From positions 1-41,660 of the forward strand of contig DATFPK010000128.1 in NCBI GenBank assembly GCA_035264885.1: 41,660 nucleotides of DNA, in the 5' to 3' direction. Shown here in pieces: positions 30,132 through 39,113 of the stretch; the stretch's first letter is position 1; each line of letters opens with the position of its first letter. The translations under genes and the position numbers were made by a program. The notes under the pieces are model-generated. The model did no database searches, had not been told where the DNA came from, and worked only from the letters and a program-made list of their open reading frames with translations. This stretch comes from DATFPK01 sp035264885 (GTDB taxonomy: Bacteria > Actinomycetota > Thermoleophilia > Solirubrobacterales > 70-9).

Positions 30132-30392
30132 CTAGACGGGTTCGAGCATCGAGTGACGGCAGTGCTGGCAGGTCATGTCCTCCGTATGACTCATCCGCGC
30201 AATCGTCTGGTGCTCGCCGCAGTTCGGGCACTGCGAGACCAGCTCGTAGCGCCGAAGACAGTACACGCAGCGAAAGCGCCCGGGGAGCTGCGTCGGGCGC
30301 AGCCACGGCTCGCCGCAGCCAGGGCAGGGCGGGCGGCGCAGGGCGTTCTCGCCTCGTGCGGGCGCCCCCGCCGTCTCGCCGGGTTCGGTCAC
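30132..30392 (-). CDS. Small zinc-ribbon protein, function unknown
   Basis: An 86-residue protein with eight cysteines in four pairs: CPGCGEPW, CVYCLRRY, CPNCGEHQ and CQHCRHSM, enough for two zinc ribbons (tandem rubredoxin-like knuckles). A GRFRCVYCLRRYELVSQCPN segment links the two. It starts at GTG 30392 and lies between rsmB and rpe on the same strand, 57 bp and 19 bp away. I do not recognise the family beyond the zinc ribbon; nucleic-acid or protein binding is possible. Confidence 0.7.
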   Translation of the reverse strand: MTEPGETAGAPARGENALRRPPCPGCGEPWLRPTQLPGRFRCVYCLRRYELVSQCPNCGEHQTIARMSHTEDMTCQHCRHSMLEPV

Positions 30393-30449
30393 GTCGTCTC
30401 CTCGATCACGGCCTCGACGATAGACGGCTCGGCCGGCCCGGCGCGCGGC

Positions 30450-31817
30450 TCAGCCGTCTGCCCTGCGGAGCCGAGCGACGAAGAAGCCGGAGGTTCCGTG
30501 GAGATCGGGCCGGGTCTGGAGAAAGCGCGGGTCCTGCGGGGAGGCGACGTCCGGCGAGCGGGAACCGAGGTCTTCGGTCTCGAGCAGCGGCAGGTCTCCC
30601 TCCCCCGCGGCGGCCAGGAGCGCCGCCACCCGCTCCTCGTTCTCGGCCCGCGAGATCGTGCAGGTCGAGTAGACGAGGATCCCGCCCGGGCGCAGCGCGC
30701 GGGCAGCGTTGGCGAGCACCGTCTCCTGAAGCCGGACGAGCCGGGCGATTCCCTCCGGCGACTTCCGCCAGCGCGCATCGGGCCGGGCCGCGAGCGTGCC
30801 CAGGTCCGAGCAGGGCGCATCCAGCAGCACTCGGTCGAAGCCGCGGTCCAGGACCGTCTCGGCGGCGTCGACCTCGAAGATCGTGACGTTGCGCAGCCCC
30901 AGCCGCTCGGCCTGCCGGGCGACCTCCCCGGCCCGGGCCTCGTCGACCTCGACCGAGACCACATTGCCCCGCTTGCCGACCCGGGCGGCGATCTGGCCGG
31001 TCTTGGTGCCGGGACCGGCGCAGAGGTCGAGCACCTGCTCCCCAGGCTGGGGGTCGAGTGCCTCGACGACGCCGGCCGAGGCGCGGGACTGCGGAGTCAG
31101 CAGCCCGCCCCCGACCAGCGGCAGCGCCGGCGCGATGCCGCGCTCGACGACCAGGATCTCGGGCGCCGCCAGAGGCCACGGGCCATCGGCCGCCACGGCC
31201 GCGGCGCCGGCCGTCCGCAGGCGCTCGATCGCCTCCGCGCGGCTCACCCGGCCCGGGTTGACGCGGAAGGCCCTCTCCGGAGCGCGGTTGCCGGCCGCGA
31301 GCAGCGGTCGCGCCGCCTGCGGCCCGAGTTCCTTCCACCACAGCTCGGCCAGCCAGCGCGGCACCGAGTGGGCGACGCTCGCCGACTCGGGATCGGAGTC
31401 GTCGGCGAGCAGTGCGATCAACTCCTCCCGCTCGCGCCCCGCCCGGCGCAGGACCGCGTTGACGAATCCGGCGGCGTGGGCGGCGCCCGCAGCCTTGACC
31501 AGATCCACCGCCTCGTTGACGACGGCGCGGTCGGGGGTCGCGTCGCTGAACAGCAGCTCGAACAACCCCAGCCGGAGCGCCGTGCGCACCGGCGGGTCGA
31601 GCAGGCGCGGCGAGCGCCCCGCGAGGCGGCGGACCAGCGCGTCGGAGGTGCCGAGGCGCTGGACCGCGCCATAGGCGAGCCGCTGCGCCTGGGCGCGCTC
31701 GCGGCCCTCGAGGCCGGCGGAGTCGGCGGCGGCACGGAAGGCGAGGTCGGTGAAGGCGCCGTCCTCGAAGGTCTCCCCCACCACCCGGAAGGCGACCTCG
31801 CGGGGCGCGGTGCTCAC
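30450..31817 (-). CDS. rsmB: 16S rRNA (cytosine967-C5)-methyltransferase
   Basis: Methylates C967 of 16S rRNA. The 455 residues have a NusB-like RNA-binding domain (1-~140; RAVVNEAVDLVKAAGAAHAA) and a SAM methyltransferase domain with motif I VLDLCAGPGTKTGQIAARVG, motif IV LLDAPCSDLGTLAARPDARW (one catalytic Cys) and motif VI ILVYSTCTISRAENEERV (the other Cys). It starts at GTG 31817, which overlaps the fmt stop as GTGA. It is part of priA-def-fmt-rsmB. Confidence 0.95.
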   Translation of the reverse strand: MSTAPREVAFRVVGETFEDGAFTDLAFRAAADSAGLEGRERAQAQRLAYGAVQRLGTSDALVRRLAGRSPRLLDPPVRTALRLGLFELLFSDATPDRAVVNEAVDLVKAAGAAHAAGFVNAVLRRAGREREELIALLADDSDPESASVAHSVPRWLAELWWKELGPQAARPLLAAGNRAPERAFRVNPGRVSRAEAIERLRTAGAAAVAADGPWPLAAPEILVVERGIAPALPLVGGGLLTPQSRASAGVVEALDPQPGEQVLDLCAGPGTKTGQIAARVGKRGNVVSVEVDEARAGEVARQAERLGLRNVTIFEVDAAETVLDRGFDRVLLDAPCSDLGTLAARPDARWRKSPEGIARLVRLQETVLANAARALRPGGILVYSTCTISRAENEERVAALLAAAGEGDLPLLETEDLGSRSPDVASPQDPRFLQTRPDLHGTSGFFVARLRRADG

Positions 31818-32737
31818 GCCGCAGGCACGCTCGGCGGCGGGTCGTTGCCCCGCAACCAGTCGGCGGCCGGGAGCGGCCGGCCGCCCGGCGACTGGACGAC
31901 CTCGAGGGACAGAGCCCCGTGCCCGGTGCCGAGCAGGAGCCTGCCGTCGCGCGCGGCGAGCTGACCGGGGGCCAGGTCTGACTCCGGAACCGGCTCGGCC
32001 CGCTTGACGCCGAGCCGCTGGCCGTCGCCGGTCTCGAGGAACGTGCCGACGTGCGGGTTGAGCGCCCGGACCCGGCGCTCCAGCTCGTCGGCCGGCTCGC
32101 GCGGGGAGAGGCGGCGGTCGGCGGGGTCGATTTTCTCGGCGTAGGTGGCACCCTGCTCGTCCTGATCAGTCAGGGCGAGCTCGCCCCGGTCGCGGAGGTC
32201 GAGCGCCCGGACCAGGAGCTCGCCGCCGATCCCGGCCAGCCTGCCGGACAGGGCGCCGAAGTCCTCGCCGGGCTCCACCTCCACTTCCTCGCAGAGCGCG
32301 ACCGGGCCGGAGTCGAGCCCGGCGGTGACGCGCATGACGCAGACCCCGGTCACGCGGTCGCCGGCCATGATCGCCCGCTCGATCGGCGCCGCTCCGCGCC
32401 AGCGCGGCAGCAGCGAGGGATGCACGTTCAGACCTTCGACCTCGGAGAGCAGCGGCTCGCGGATCAGCTGGCCGAAGGCGCAGACGGCGACGACGTCGGG
32501 GGCGACGTGCCGCAGCCGGGCGATCGCCCCGTCCGAGCTCACGTCAGCGGTCTGGAGGACGTCGATGCCGAGCTCGCGGGCGGCGTCCGCGGCCGGCGGC
32601 GGCGCGGTGCGGCGGCCCCTGCCCTTCGGGCGGTCCGGCGGCGTGACCACGAGCGCCGGGCGGTGCTTGGACTCGGCCAGAACCCGCAGGACCCGGGCCG
32701 CGAACTCGGAGGTTCCGAGGTAGGCGGTGCGGCTCAC
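31814..32737 (-). CDS. fmt: Methionyl-tRNA formyltransferase
   Basis: Formylates initiator Met-tRNA. The 307 residues begin SRTAYLGTSEFAARVLRVL; VVCAFGQLI with LNVHPSLLPRWRGAAPIERA and GLDSGPVALCEE form the folate/catalytic site (conserved Asn-His-Asp region). The C-terminal domain (~200-305) includes ATYAEKIDPADRRLS. It starts at GTG 32737 (GTGA with the def stop). A longer frame to 33427 overlaps def and is rejected. With def it forms the formylation/deformylation pair. Confidence 0.95.
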   Translation of the reverse strand: MSRTAYLGTSEFAARVLRVLAESKHRPALVVTPPDRPKGRGRRTAPPPAADAARELGIDVLQTADVSSDGAIARLRHVAPDVVAVCAFGQLIREPLLSEVEGLNVHPSLLPRWRGAAPIERAIMAGDRVTGVCVMRVTAGLDSGPVALCEEVEVEPGEDFGALSGRLAGIGGELLVRALDLRDRGELALTDQDEQGATYAEKIDPADRRLSPREPADELERRVRALNPHVGTFLETGDGQRLGVKRAEPVPESDLAPGQLAARDGRLLLGTGHGALSLEVVQSPGGRPLPAADWLRGNDPPPSVPAA

Positions 32738-33366
32738 GCCTCGGCCGCAGCCGCTGCGTCCTCTTCCTCTTCGACCGGCGGCGTGTAGGACCCGCCCTCG
32801 CGCAGTGCCCGCAACGCCCCCTTGCGCTGCTCCCGGGTCGTCCGGTCGAGGATCAGGGCCCCGTCGAGATGGTCGATCTCGTGCTGGAGGACACGGGCCT
32901 CGAGCCCCGACGCCTCGATCAGCACCGCCTCGCCGCGCTCGTCCCTGCCGGTGACCCGGACATGCAGCGGCCGCTCGACGTCGAGCGAGACCCGCGGGAT
33001 GCTGAGGCAGCCCTCCTCGGCGACCGCCAGCTCCTGCGAGGCCCATTGGATCTCGGGGTTGACGAGGGCCCGCGGCTCGGCATCCATCCCGGCCTGGAAG
33101 ACAAGCAGCCGGCGCAGCATTCCGAGCTGCGTGGCGGCGAGGCCCACGCCGAGCCCGTCGTGCATGATCGCCACCATCCGCTCGACCTCGCCGCGTAGGG
33201 TTTCGTCGAAGCTCTCGACCGGCGATGCCCTGCTGCGTAGGACGGGGTCCCCGTACTTGACGACCTGGGCGAGAGCGGCGTCGCGCCGCTCCAGCAGCTC
33301 GGGATCGAGCGCCTGGGTCTCCTCGGTCTCGGCCTGCTCGACCTCGGTGTCGGCGTGGTCGGTCAC
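32734..33366 (-). CDS. def: Peptide deformylase
   Basis: Removes the N-formyl group from nascent proteins. Three signature motifs are present: GLGVGLAATQLGMLR, EEGCLSIPRV (metal Cys) and QHEIDHLDGALIL (HExxH metal site). At 210 residues it is slightly long: an acidic N-terminal extension (~1-35, TEVEQAETEETQALD) and an acidic C-terminal tail (VEEEEDAAAAAEA). The stop overlaps the fmt start as GTGA, and it lies 23 bp after priA. Confidence 0.95.
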   Translation of the reverse strand: MTDHADTEVEQAETEETQALDPELLERRDAALAQVVKYGDPVLRSRASPVESFDETLRGEVERMVAIMHDGLGVGLAATQLGMLRRLLVFQAGMDAEPRALVNPEIQWASQELAVAEEGCLSIPRVSLDVERPLHVRVTGRDERGEAVLIEASGLEARVLQHEIDHLDGALILDRTTREQRKGALRALREGGSYTPPVEEEEDAAAAAEA

Positions 33367-33389
33367 GCGGCCCGAGTCTAAGGGGCGCG

Positions 33390-35582
33390 CTAATGCGGAT
33401 CGACGTCGACACCGATCGCGACGTCACGCAGCTCCCGGGCGGCGGCTAGCGCCTCGACCGCCTCGCGGACGGCGCCGATCGTGCCCCGGCGGTCTTCCGC
33501 CTTCAGCATCAGCCGGCGCCGGTGGCGATCGCGGACCCGGAACATCGGCGCCGGCCCGAGCAGCGACGTGTCGCCGGGAACCGAGGCCTCGAGCCGGGCC
33601 GCGAGCTCGGTCGCCGCGGCGTCAACCCGATCCTCGCGCTCGGCGGCGAAGTTGACCCGGACGAGGTGGGAGAACGGCGGGTAGTTGAGCAAACGCCGCC
33701 GCTCGAGCTCACCGGCGAGGAAGCCGGGGGCGTCGTGGCGGGCGGCCGCGGAGATGCTCGGCGCGTCGGGGGCGAGCGTCTGGACGATCACCCCGCCGCC
33801 GGTCGCGCCGCGGCCGCTGCGCCCGGCGAGCTGGGCGACCATCGCGAAGGTCCGCTCCTCGGCCCTGAAGTCGGGGAAGCGCAGGGTGGCATCGGCGTCG
33901 AGGATCGCCGCCAGGGTCACCTCGGGGAAGTCGTGGCCCTTGGCGACCATCTGGGTCCCGATCAGGACGCCGGACGGCGCCTCGCCGAACCGGGCGAGGA
34001 TCTCGGCGTGCGCGCCCGGGCGCGCAGCGGTGTCGGCGTCGAGCCGGAAGACCGGCACCGGAGCGAGGCGCTCGGCGAGCAGGGCCTCGATCTTCTCCGT
34101 GCCGGCACCGGCCTGCGCGAGGGTGGTCGAGCCGCATTCACCACAGACCGAGGGCAGCGGCTCGGAATGTGCGCAGTGGTGGCAGACCAGGCGACCGCTG
34201 TCGCGGTGGGTGATCAGAGACACGTCGCAGCTCGGGCACCCCCAGTGGTGGCCGCAGGAGCGGCACGTCAGCCACGGGGCGAATCCGCGGCGGTTGATCA
34301 GGACGATCGCCTTCTCGCCCCGGGAGCGGACCCGCTCCAGGGCTTCCCAGGTGGCGGGGTGGAGCGGACCGCCGCGCGGGCTCGCCTCCCTCATGTCGGT
34401 CAGCTCGACCGGGGGCAGCGGCAGGCCGTCGACCCGGTTCGGCAGCTCGGCCCGCGGTAGCTCGAGCCAGGTCTCCGGGCGGGGCGTGGCGGTACCGGCG
34501 ACGAGTACCGCGCCGGCCGCGGCGGCGCGGCGGCGGGCGACCGTTCGGGCGTCGTAGCAGGGATCGCCCTCCTGCTTGTAAGAGGAATCGTGCTCCTCGT
34601 CGATCACGACGAGCCCGAGGTCGGCCACGGGAGCAAACACGGCTGACCGGGGGCCGACGCAGACACTCGCCTCGCCGCCGCGGAGCCGGCGCCACTCGTC
34701 GTAGCGCTCGCCTGGCCGCAGCGCCGAGTGGAGCACAGCGAAGCGGTCGCCGAGCCGGGCCCGGAAGCGGGCCACCGCCTGGGGCGTCAGGCCGATCTCG
34801 GGGACGAGGACGATCGCGCCGCGGCCGCGGGCCAACGCCGCTTCGACGGCCGCCAGATACACCTCGGTCTTGCCCGAGCCGGTGACTCCGTGGAGGAGGA
34901 CCTCGCGCTGCGCACCGGCGTCTCCGTCGAGCGCCGCCGTAAGGGCGGCGACGGCGACCCGCTGCTCGGCGTTCAGGTCGGGGGCGGAGGGGGCGCCGGC
35001 CAGGTTCGGCGACGGCGGTCGGCGTCGGACCGCCGACCGCCGGGTCGCGATCAGCCCGCGGTCCTCGAGCCGCCGCAGCGCCGCGCGATCGGCGCCGGCG
35101 ACGGCAGCCAGGCGCGCGGCCGCGACCTCGCCCTCGTGTTGCAGGGTCTCGAGCACGGCCCGCTGGCGATGGCCGAGACGCTCCGAGCCCTCCAGCGCGC
35201 CCAGCCCGGCGGGCGTGATCTCGCCGCGAAGCTCCTGACGCGAGCGGACCCGCTGGCCGGCCGCCCCCGTACCGGGCGGCAGGACCAGCTGGAGACCGCG
35301 CGACGGCGTCGAGCAGTATTCCCGCGCCACCCAGAGCCCGAGCCGGACGAGGTCGGGCGGCGCGCCCGCCTCGAGCGCCTCGACGGGCTCGGCGAGCCGC
35401 TCGGGCGGCAGATCCGAGGCCTCGGCCAGGTCGACCACGACGCCGAGGATCCGGCGGCGCCCGAATGGGACCCGGAGCACACTGCCGACGCCCACCCCGG
35501 CCATCTTCTCGGGCAGGTGGTAGTCGAACGGCCCGCGCAGCGCGCGGGCCGTCGTCAGCGGCTCGACCTTGGCGATCGCCAT
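33390..35582 (-). CDS. priA: Primosomal replication restart helicase PriA
   Basis: Restarts collapsed replication forks. The 730 residues have an N-terminal DNA-binding domain (AKVEPLTTARALRGPFDYHL), a helicase core with LHGVTGSGKTEVYLAAVEAA (Walker A), VIDEEHDSSYKQEGDPCY (DEEH), LIGTQMVAKGHDFPEVTLAA and LAGRSGRGATGG. The zinc insert is complete: CRSC, CPSC, CHHC and CGEC. Actinobacterial PriA is sometimes degraded in its ATPase motifs, but here they are intact. ATG 35582 is preferred over GTG 35591. It is divergent from the PH-domain gene. Confidence 0.95.
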   Translation of the reverse strand: MAIAKVEPLTTARALRGPFDYHLPEKMAGVGVGSVLRVPFGRRRILGVVVDLAEASDLPPERLAEPVEALEAGAPPDLVRLGLWVAREYCSTPSRGLQLVLPPGTGAAGQRVRSRQELRGEITPAGLGALEGSERLGHRQRAVLETLQHEGEVAAARLAAVAGADRAALRRLEDRGLIATRRSAVRRRPPSPNLAGAPSAPDLNAEQRVAVAALTAALDGDAGAQREVLLHGVTGSGKTEVYLAAVEAALARGRGAIVLVPEIGLTPQAVARFRARLGDRFAVLHSALRPGERYDEWRRLRGGEASVCVGPRSAVFAPVADLGLVVIDEEHDSSYKQEGDPCYDARTVARRRAAAAGAVLVAGTATPRPETWLELPRAELPNRVDGLPLPPVELTDMREASPRGGPLHPATWEALERVRSRGEKAIVLINRRGFAPWLTCRSCGHHWGCPSCDVSLITHRDSGRLVCHHCAHSEPLPSVCGECGSTTLAQAGAGTEKIEALLAERLAPVPVFRLDADTAARPGAHAEILARFGEAPSGVLIGTQMVAKGHDFPEVTLAAILDADATLRFPDFRAEERTFAMVAQLAGRSGRGATGGGVIVQTLAPDAPSISAAARHDAPGFLAGELERRRLLNYPPFSHLVRVNFAAEREDRVDAAATELAARLEASVPGDTSLLGPAPMFRVRDRHRRRLMLKAEDRRGTIGAVREAVEALAAARELRDVAIGVDVDPH

Positions 35583-35677
35583 GGGCCTCACCGTAGGCGC
35601 CGGAACGGACGCGGGAGCGCATATGCTCCGGCCGAGAGGCGAGCGAACGGCTCGGTCCCTACCGGCGGAGGTTGCCC

Positions 35678-36223
35678 GTGAGCATCAATCTGCACCCAGG
35701 CGAGCAGGTCATCTTCGAGGGCCACCCGTCCTGGCGGGCGATCCTCGGCTTCTACCTCAGGGGGCTCCTGATCGCCGCGATCCTCGGCGCCCTCGTCGCG
35801 CTCTTCACCCGGCTCGCCGACGACTCGGTCAACGAGGGCCTCGTCTTCCTCGTGGTCCTCGTGGTCCTCGTGGTCACCGTCCTCGTGGGGTTCATCAAGC
35901 GGGTCGCGACGACCTACACGATCACCGACCGGCGGCTCAACATCAAACGGGGAATCGTCTCCCGGGAGGTCCAGGAGACCCGGCTGGAGCGGGTGCAGAA
36001 CGTCAACTACAACCAGAGCGCATTCCAGCGGCTGATGCAGATCGGCGACGTCGACTTCGACACCGCCGCAGGCGACGACTACAACTTCATCTTCGCCGGC
36101 GTCGCCGACCCCCAGGACGTCGTCCACCAGGTCGACACGGCCACCGGCCACGGCGCCGCCGGATCGAGCGGCCTCGGCGAGCCGCAGGGTCATCCGGAGC
36201 AGCAGCAGGCGCCGCCGGCCTAG
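35678..36223 (+). CDS. Bacterial PH-domain membrane protein (YdbT/DUF304 type)
   Basis: A 181-residue protein. Residues 1-20 (SINLHPGEQVIFEGHPSWRA) open the domain, two membrane helices lie at ~22-40 and ~50-75 (VFLVVLVVLVVTVLVGF), and the PH fold follows (YTITDRRLNIKRGIVSREVQ and ETRLERVQNVNYNQSAFQRL). A Gln/Pro-rich tail ends the protein. The start is GTG 35678 with GGAGG 6 nt upstream. The role of bacterial PH proteins is poorly known; membrane-stress functions are reported for some. It lies between priA and metK, convergent with metK. Confidence 0.85.
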   Translation: MSINLHPGEQVIFEGHPSWRAILGFYLRGLLIAAILGALVALFTRLADDSVNEGLVFLVVLVVLVVTVLVGFIKRVATTYTITDRRLNIKRGIVSREVQETRLERVQNVNYNQSAFQRLMQIGDVDFDTAAGDDYNFIFAGVADPQDVVHQVDTATGHGAAGSSGLGEPQGHPEQQQAPPA

Positions 36224-36229
36224 GCCGCC

Positions 36230-37495
36230 CTAGACGCGGGCGCCGGCTTCGGCGCCGGCCTCGAGACCGGCGGCGCGGCGCAGCGAGTCGGCCCGGTCGG
36301 TCCGCTCCCAGGTGAAGTCGCCGTCGTCGCGGCCGAAGTGCCCGTAGGCGGCGGTCTTCTGGAAGATCGGCCGGTGCAGGTCGAGGTAGCGGCGGAAGGC
36401 CGCCGGCCGGAGATCGAACTCCTCCTGCACCAAGGCGGCGATCTGGTTGTCGGAGAGCTTGCCGGTGCCGAAGGTCTGGACCATCACCGAGACGGGGCGA
36501 GCGACCCCGATCGCGTAGGCGACCTGGACCTCGCAGCGGTCCGCCAAGCCGGCCGCGACGACGTTCTTGGCCACGTGACGAGTCGCGTAGGCGGCTGAGC
36601 GGTCGACCTTCGAGGGGTCCTTGCCCGAGAACGCGCCGCCGCCGTGTCGGGCGGCTCCGCCATAGGTGTCGACGATGATCTTGCGGCCGGTGAGGCCGGC
36701 GTCGCCGACCGGACCGCCGATCACGAACTTGCCGGTGGGGTTGACGAGGAAGTTGGACAGCAGCTCGCGCTCGGTGAAGAGCTCCTTGTACTCGCCGTGG
36801 AGGACCGGCTCGACGACGTGCTCCCAGAGGTCGGTCTTGATCAGGGACCCGCCGTCGATGTCCTCGGCGTGCTGCGTGGAGATCAGGACCTTGGTGATCT
36901 CGACCGGCGTCCCGTTCTCGTAGCGGACGGTCACCTGGGTCTTTCCGTCGGGGCCGAGGTAGGGGATGACGCCCGCCTTGCGGACCTCGGCGAGCCGCTT
37001 GGCCAGGGTGTGGGCCACCTGGATCGGCATCGGCATGAGGGCCTTCGTCTCGCGGGTCGCGTAGCCGAACATCATTCCCTGGTCCCCGGCCCCGGCCCGG
37101 TCGAGCTCGTCGTCGTCGTTGGGGTCGGTGCGCAGCTCGTAGGCCTCGTCGACGCCCTGCGCGATGTCCGGCGACTGCTCGTCGATCGCGGTGAGCACGG
37201 CGCAGCTCTTGCTGTCGAACCCGTACTCCGGCCGGTCGTAGCCGATCCGGTTGATCGTCTCGCGGGCGATCGTGGGGATGTCGACGTAGGTCTCGGTGGT
37301 GATCTCCCCGGCGACGACGACGAAGCCGGTGTTGACGAGGCACTCGCATGCCACCCGACCGCTCGGGTCGTCGCGCATGACCGCGTCGAGCACGCCGTCG
37401 GAGATCTGGTCGCAGATCTTGTCCGGATGGCCCTCGGTGACCGACTCCGACGTGAACAGGAACTCGCCCTCGGCGAGCTTCTCGATCTCACTCAT
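36230..37495 (-). CDS. metK: S-adenosylmethionine synthetase
   Basis: Makes SAM from Met and ATP, supplying the methyltransferases nearby (trmD, rsmB, rsmD). The 421 residues contain FTSESVTEGHPDKICDQISDG, GAGDQGMMFGYATRETKALM, and GGGAFSGKDPSKVDRSAAY. AGAGDQG and GGGAFSGKD are the family signatures. A good ribosome-binding site (AAGAGGAA) lies 8 nt before ATG 37495. The 18-bp gap from the DUF3352 gene leaves no room for a SAM riboswitch. Confidence 0.97.
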   Translation of the reverse strand: MSEIEKLAEGEFLFTSESVTEGHPDKICDQISDGVLDAVMRDDPSGRVACECLVNTGFVVVAGEITTETYVDIPTIARETINRIGYDRPEYGFDSKSCAVLTAIDEQSPDIAQGVDEAYELRTDPNDDDELDRAGAGDQGMMFGYATRETKALMPMPIQVAHTLAKRLAEVRKAGVIPYLGPDGKTQVTVRYENGTPVEITKVLISTQHAEDIDGGSLIKTDLWEHVVEPVLHGEYKELFTERELLSNFLVNPTGKFVIGGPVGDAGLTGRKIIVDTYGGAARHGGGAFSGKDPSKVDRSAAYATRHVAKNVVAAGLADRCEVQVAYAIGVARPVSVMVQTFGTGKLSDNQIAALVQEEFDLRPAAFRRYLDLHRPIFQKTAAYGHFGRDDGDFTWERTDRADSLRRAAGLEAGAEAGARV

Positions 37496-37513
37496 CTGCG
37501 CGTTTCCTCTTTC

Positions 37514-39100
37514 TCAGCGGATCTCAAGGAAGATCTCCGTATCCAGGCTGTCCTCGTCGCTGCGGGTCGTCAGGCCGAGCGCCTTGAGCCTCTCGAGGTC
37601 GGAGCGAAAGCCCGCGACGATCTCGGCAAGCCCGATCGGCTCCGCCAGCTCGACCAGCCCCTGAAGGTTGAGGAAGACTAGCGCCGACACCCCGTCGGTG
37701 GAGCCCGCGGCCGCGGTCTCGAAGCTGTCGGTGCCGGCCAGCGAATCCTCCCCCTCGATCGCCTGCTCGACCCCCCTCGAGTCGGTGGCGATCACCAGCC
37801 TGCCGTCGAAGATCGCGTAGGTGAGGTCGACGCCCGGCGCCAGCCGCAGGCCGCGGACGACGACGTCGTCGACCCTGCGCTGGGAGAACGTCGGGGCGAC
37901 GCCGCTGCGGGCGGGGTCGATCGCCGCGATCAGCGGACCCTGGAGCCGGGCCACCGCCTCGCGCACCGGCGCCTCCTCGACGTCGTCGAAGACCATCGTC
38001 ACGTAGGGGATCCGGCCGCCCGGAGCGACCGCCGCGACGGCCTCGCCGTCCAGGAGCGGCAGCAGGCCGCGCTCGAGGTCGACGGCGCCTTGGCGCTGGA
38101 GGTCGGCGTTGAGCCGGTCGAAGGCGCCGGCGATGCCGGGCACCGCGGCGTCGGCCTGCTCGAGCAGGGACCGGACGGTCTTCGAGGGATCGCCGATGGA
38201 CAACGCCGCCAACGTGTCGGGAGCCAGCGCGTCAGCCAGGCCCGGCTCGAACGACGGAAAGGCGGTGAAGAAGCCCGGCGCTGCCTCGACCCGCTCGGGG
38301 TCGAGCGCGGAGTGGAGGTGCAGGGCGATGCCGTCGTCCGCGGCCACGAGCGCCGCACCGATCCCGGTGCTCGCGCCGTAGTCGGCGAAGGTGTCGAGCT
38401 GGGCCGCGAGGCCGCCGCGGCCCTGGAGCAGCTGGTCGACCCCGTCCTCGGAGACGTAGGCGTCGGCGAGGCGGTCGTCCGGCAGCGCACCGAGAACGTC
38501 GGCTGCCGCGGGGTCGTCCTCCAGGGACTCCGCGCCGGACTCGGCGGCGGTCGACGTGCCGACCGCGGCGCCGTCGCCGAGGACCAGGAAGCCGCCGCGT
38601 CGGGCGCTCGCCAACCCGCTCTGGCCCGCGAACTGCTCCGCCCCCTTCTCGTCGCCGATCTCGAGCAGGGCCACCGGCAGCGGCGCGCCGGACCGGCCGG
38701 GGAGGACCGCGAACGCCGCCTCGTCTCCGACCCATTCCAGCTGGTCGCGCAGGTCGATCCCGGTGGAGAGACCGCCCGCCTGCGCACTCCCCTGGAGGAT
38801 CTGTTCGAAGTCGGGCAGCTTCGCCACGAGGTCTGCCGCCGCGGCGACCTGGTCGTCGCCCGTGTCGAGCTCGATGTGGCCGTAGGCGTAGGCGTCGGCC
38901 GGCACCAGCGAGATCGCGGCCGGCTCGGTGTCGCAATCCTTGACCGCCGAGAGCCCGCACGGGATCCCGGGGAGCGGGGCGAACCGGATCAGCAGATAGA
39001 GCGAGAGGACGCCGGCGACCGCGGCGGCGCGGCGGCGGAAGCCGGGCGGGCGCCCGGCGAGCGGGTTTCGCGGGCGGGACGGTCGGGGCAGGCGCGGCAC
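37514..39100 (-). CDS. DUF3352 membrane-anchored protein
   Basis: A 528-residue protein. The N-terminus is Arg/Pro-rich (RLPRPSRPRNPLAGRPPGFR), then one membrane helix (~28-48), and the rest is predicted outside the membrane. The large domain fits DUF3352: ISLVPADAYAYGHIELDTGD near the start, LADAYVSEDGVDQLLQGRGG in the middle, and VFLNLQGLVELAEPIGLAEI near the end. The function is unknown. The cysteine pair in GIPCGLSAVKDC after the helix could form a disulphide. It is between der and metK on the same strand, 13 and 18 bp away, so probably cotranscribed. Confidence 0.8.
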   Translation of the reverse strand: MPRLPRPSRPRNPLAGRPPGFRRRAAAVAGVLSLYLLIRFAPLPGIPCGLSAVKDCDTEPAAISLVPADAYAYGHIELDTGDDQVAAAADLVAKLPDFEQILQGSAQAGGLSTGIDLRDQLEWVGDEAAFAVLPGRSGAPLPVALLEIGDEKGAEQFAGQSGLASARRGGFLVLGDGAAVGTSTAAESGAESLEDDPAAADVLGALPDDRLADAYVSEDGVDQLLQGRGGLAAQLDTFADYGASTGIGAALVAADDGIALHLHSALDPERVEAAPGFFTAFPSFEPGLADALAPDTLAALSIGDPSKTVRSLLEQADAAVPGIAGAFDRLNADLQRQGAVDLERGLLPLLDGEAVAAVAPGGRIPYVTMVFDDVEEAPVREAVARLQGPLIAAIDPARSGVAPTFSQRRVDDVVVRGLRLAPGVDLTYAIFDGRLVIATDSRGVEQAIEGEDSLAGTDSFETAAAGSTDGVSALVFLNLQGLVELAEPIGLAEIVAGFRSDLERLKALGLTTRSDEDSLDTEIFLEIR

Positions 39101-39113
39101 CGCCGCGAAGCTA

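Noticed and set aside
32734..33366. Peptide deformylase motif GLAATQ instead of GLAAPQ
   Set aside because: E. coli deformylase also has GLAATQ, so this is normal variation.
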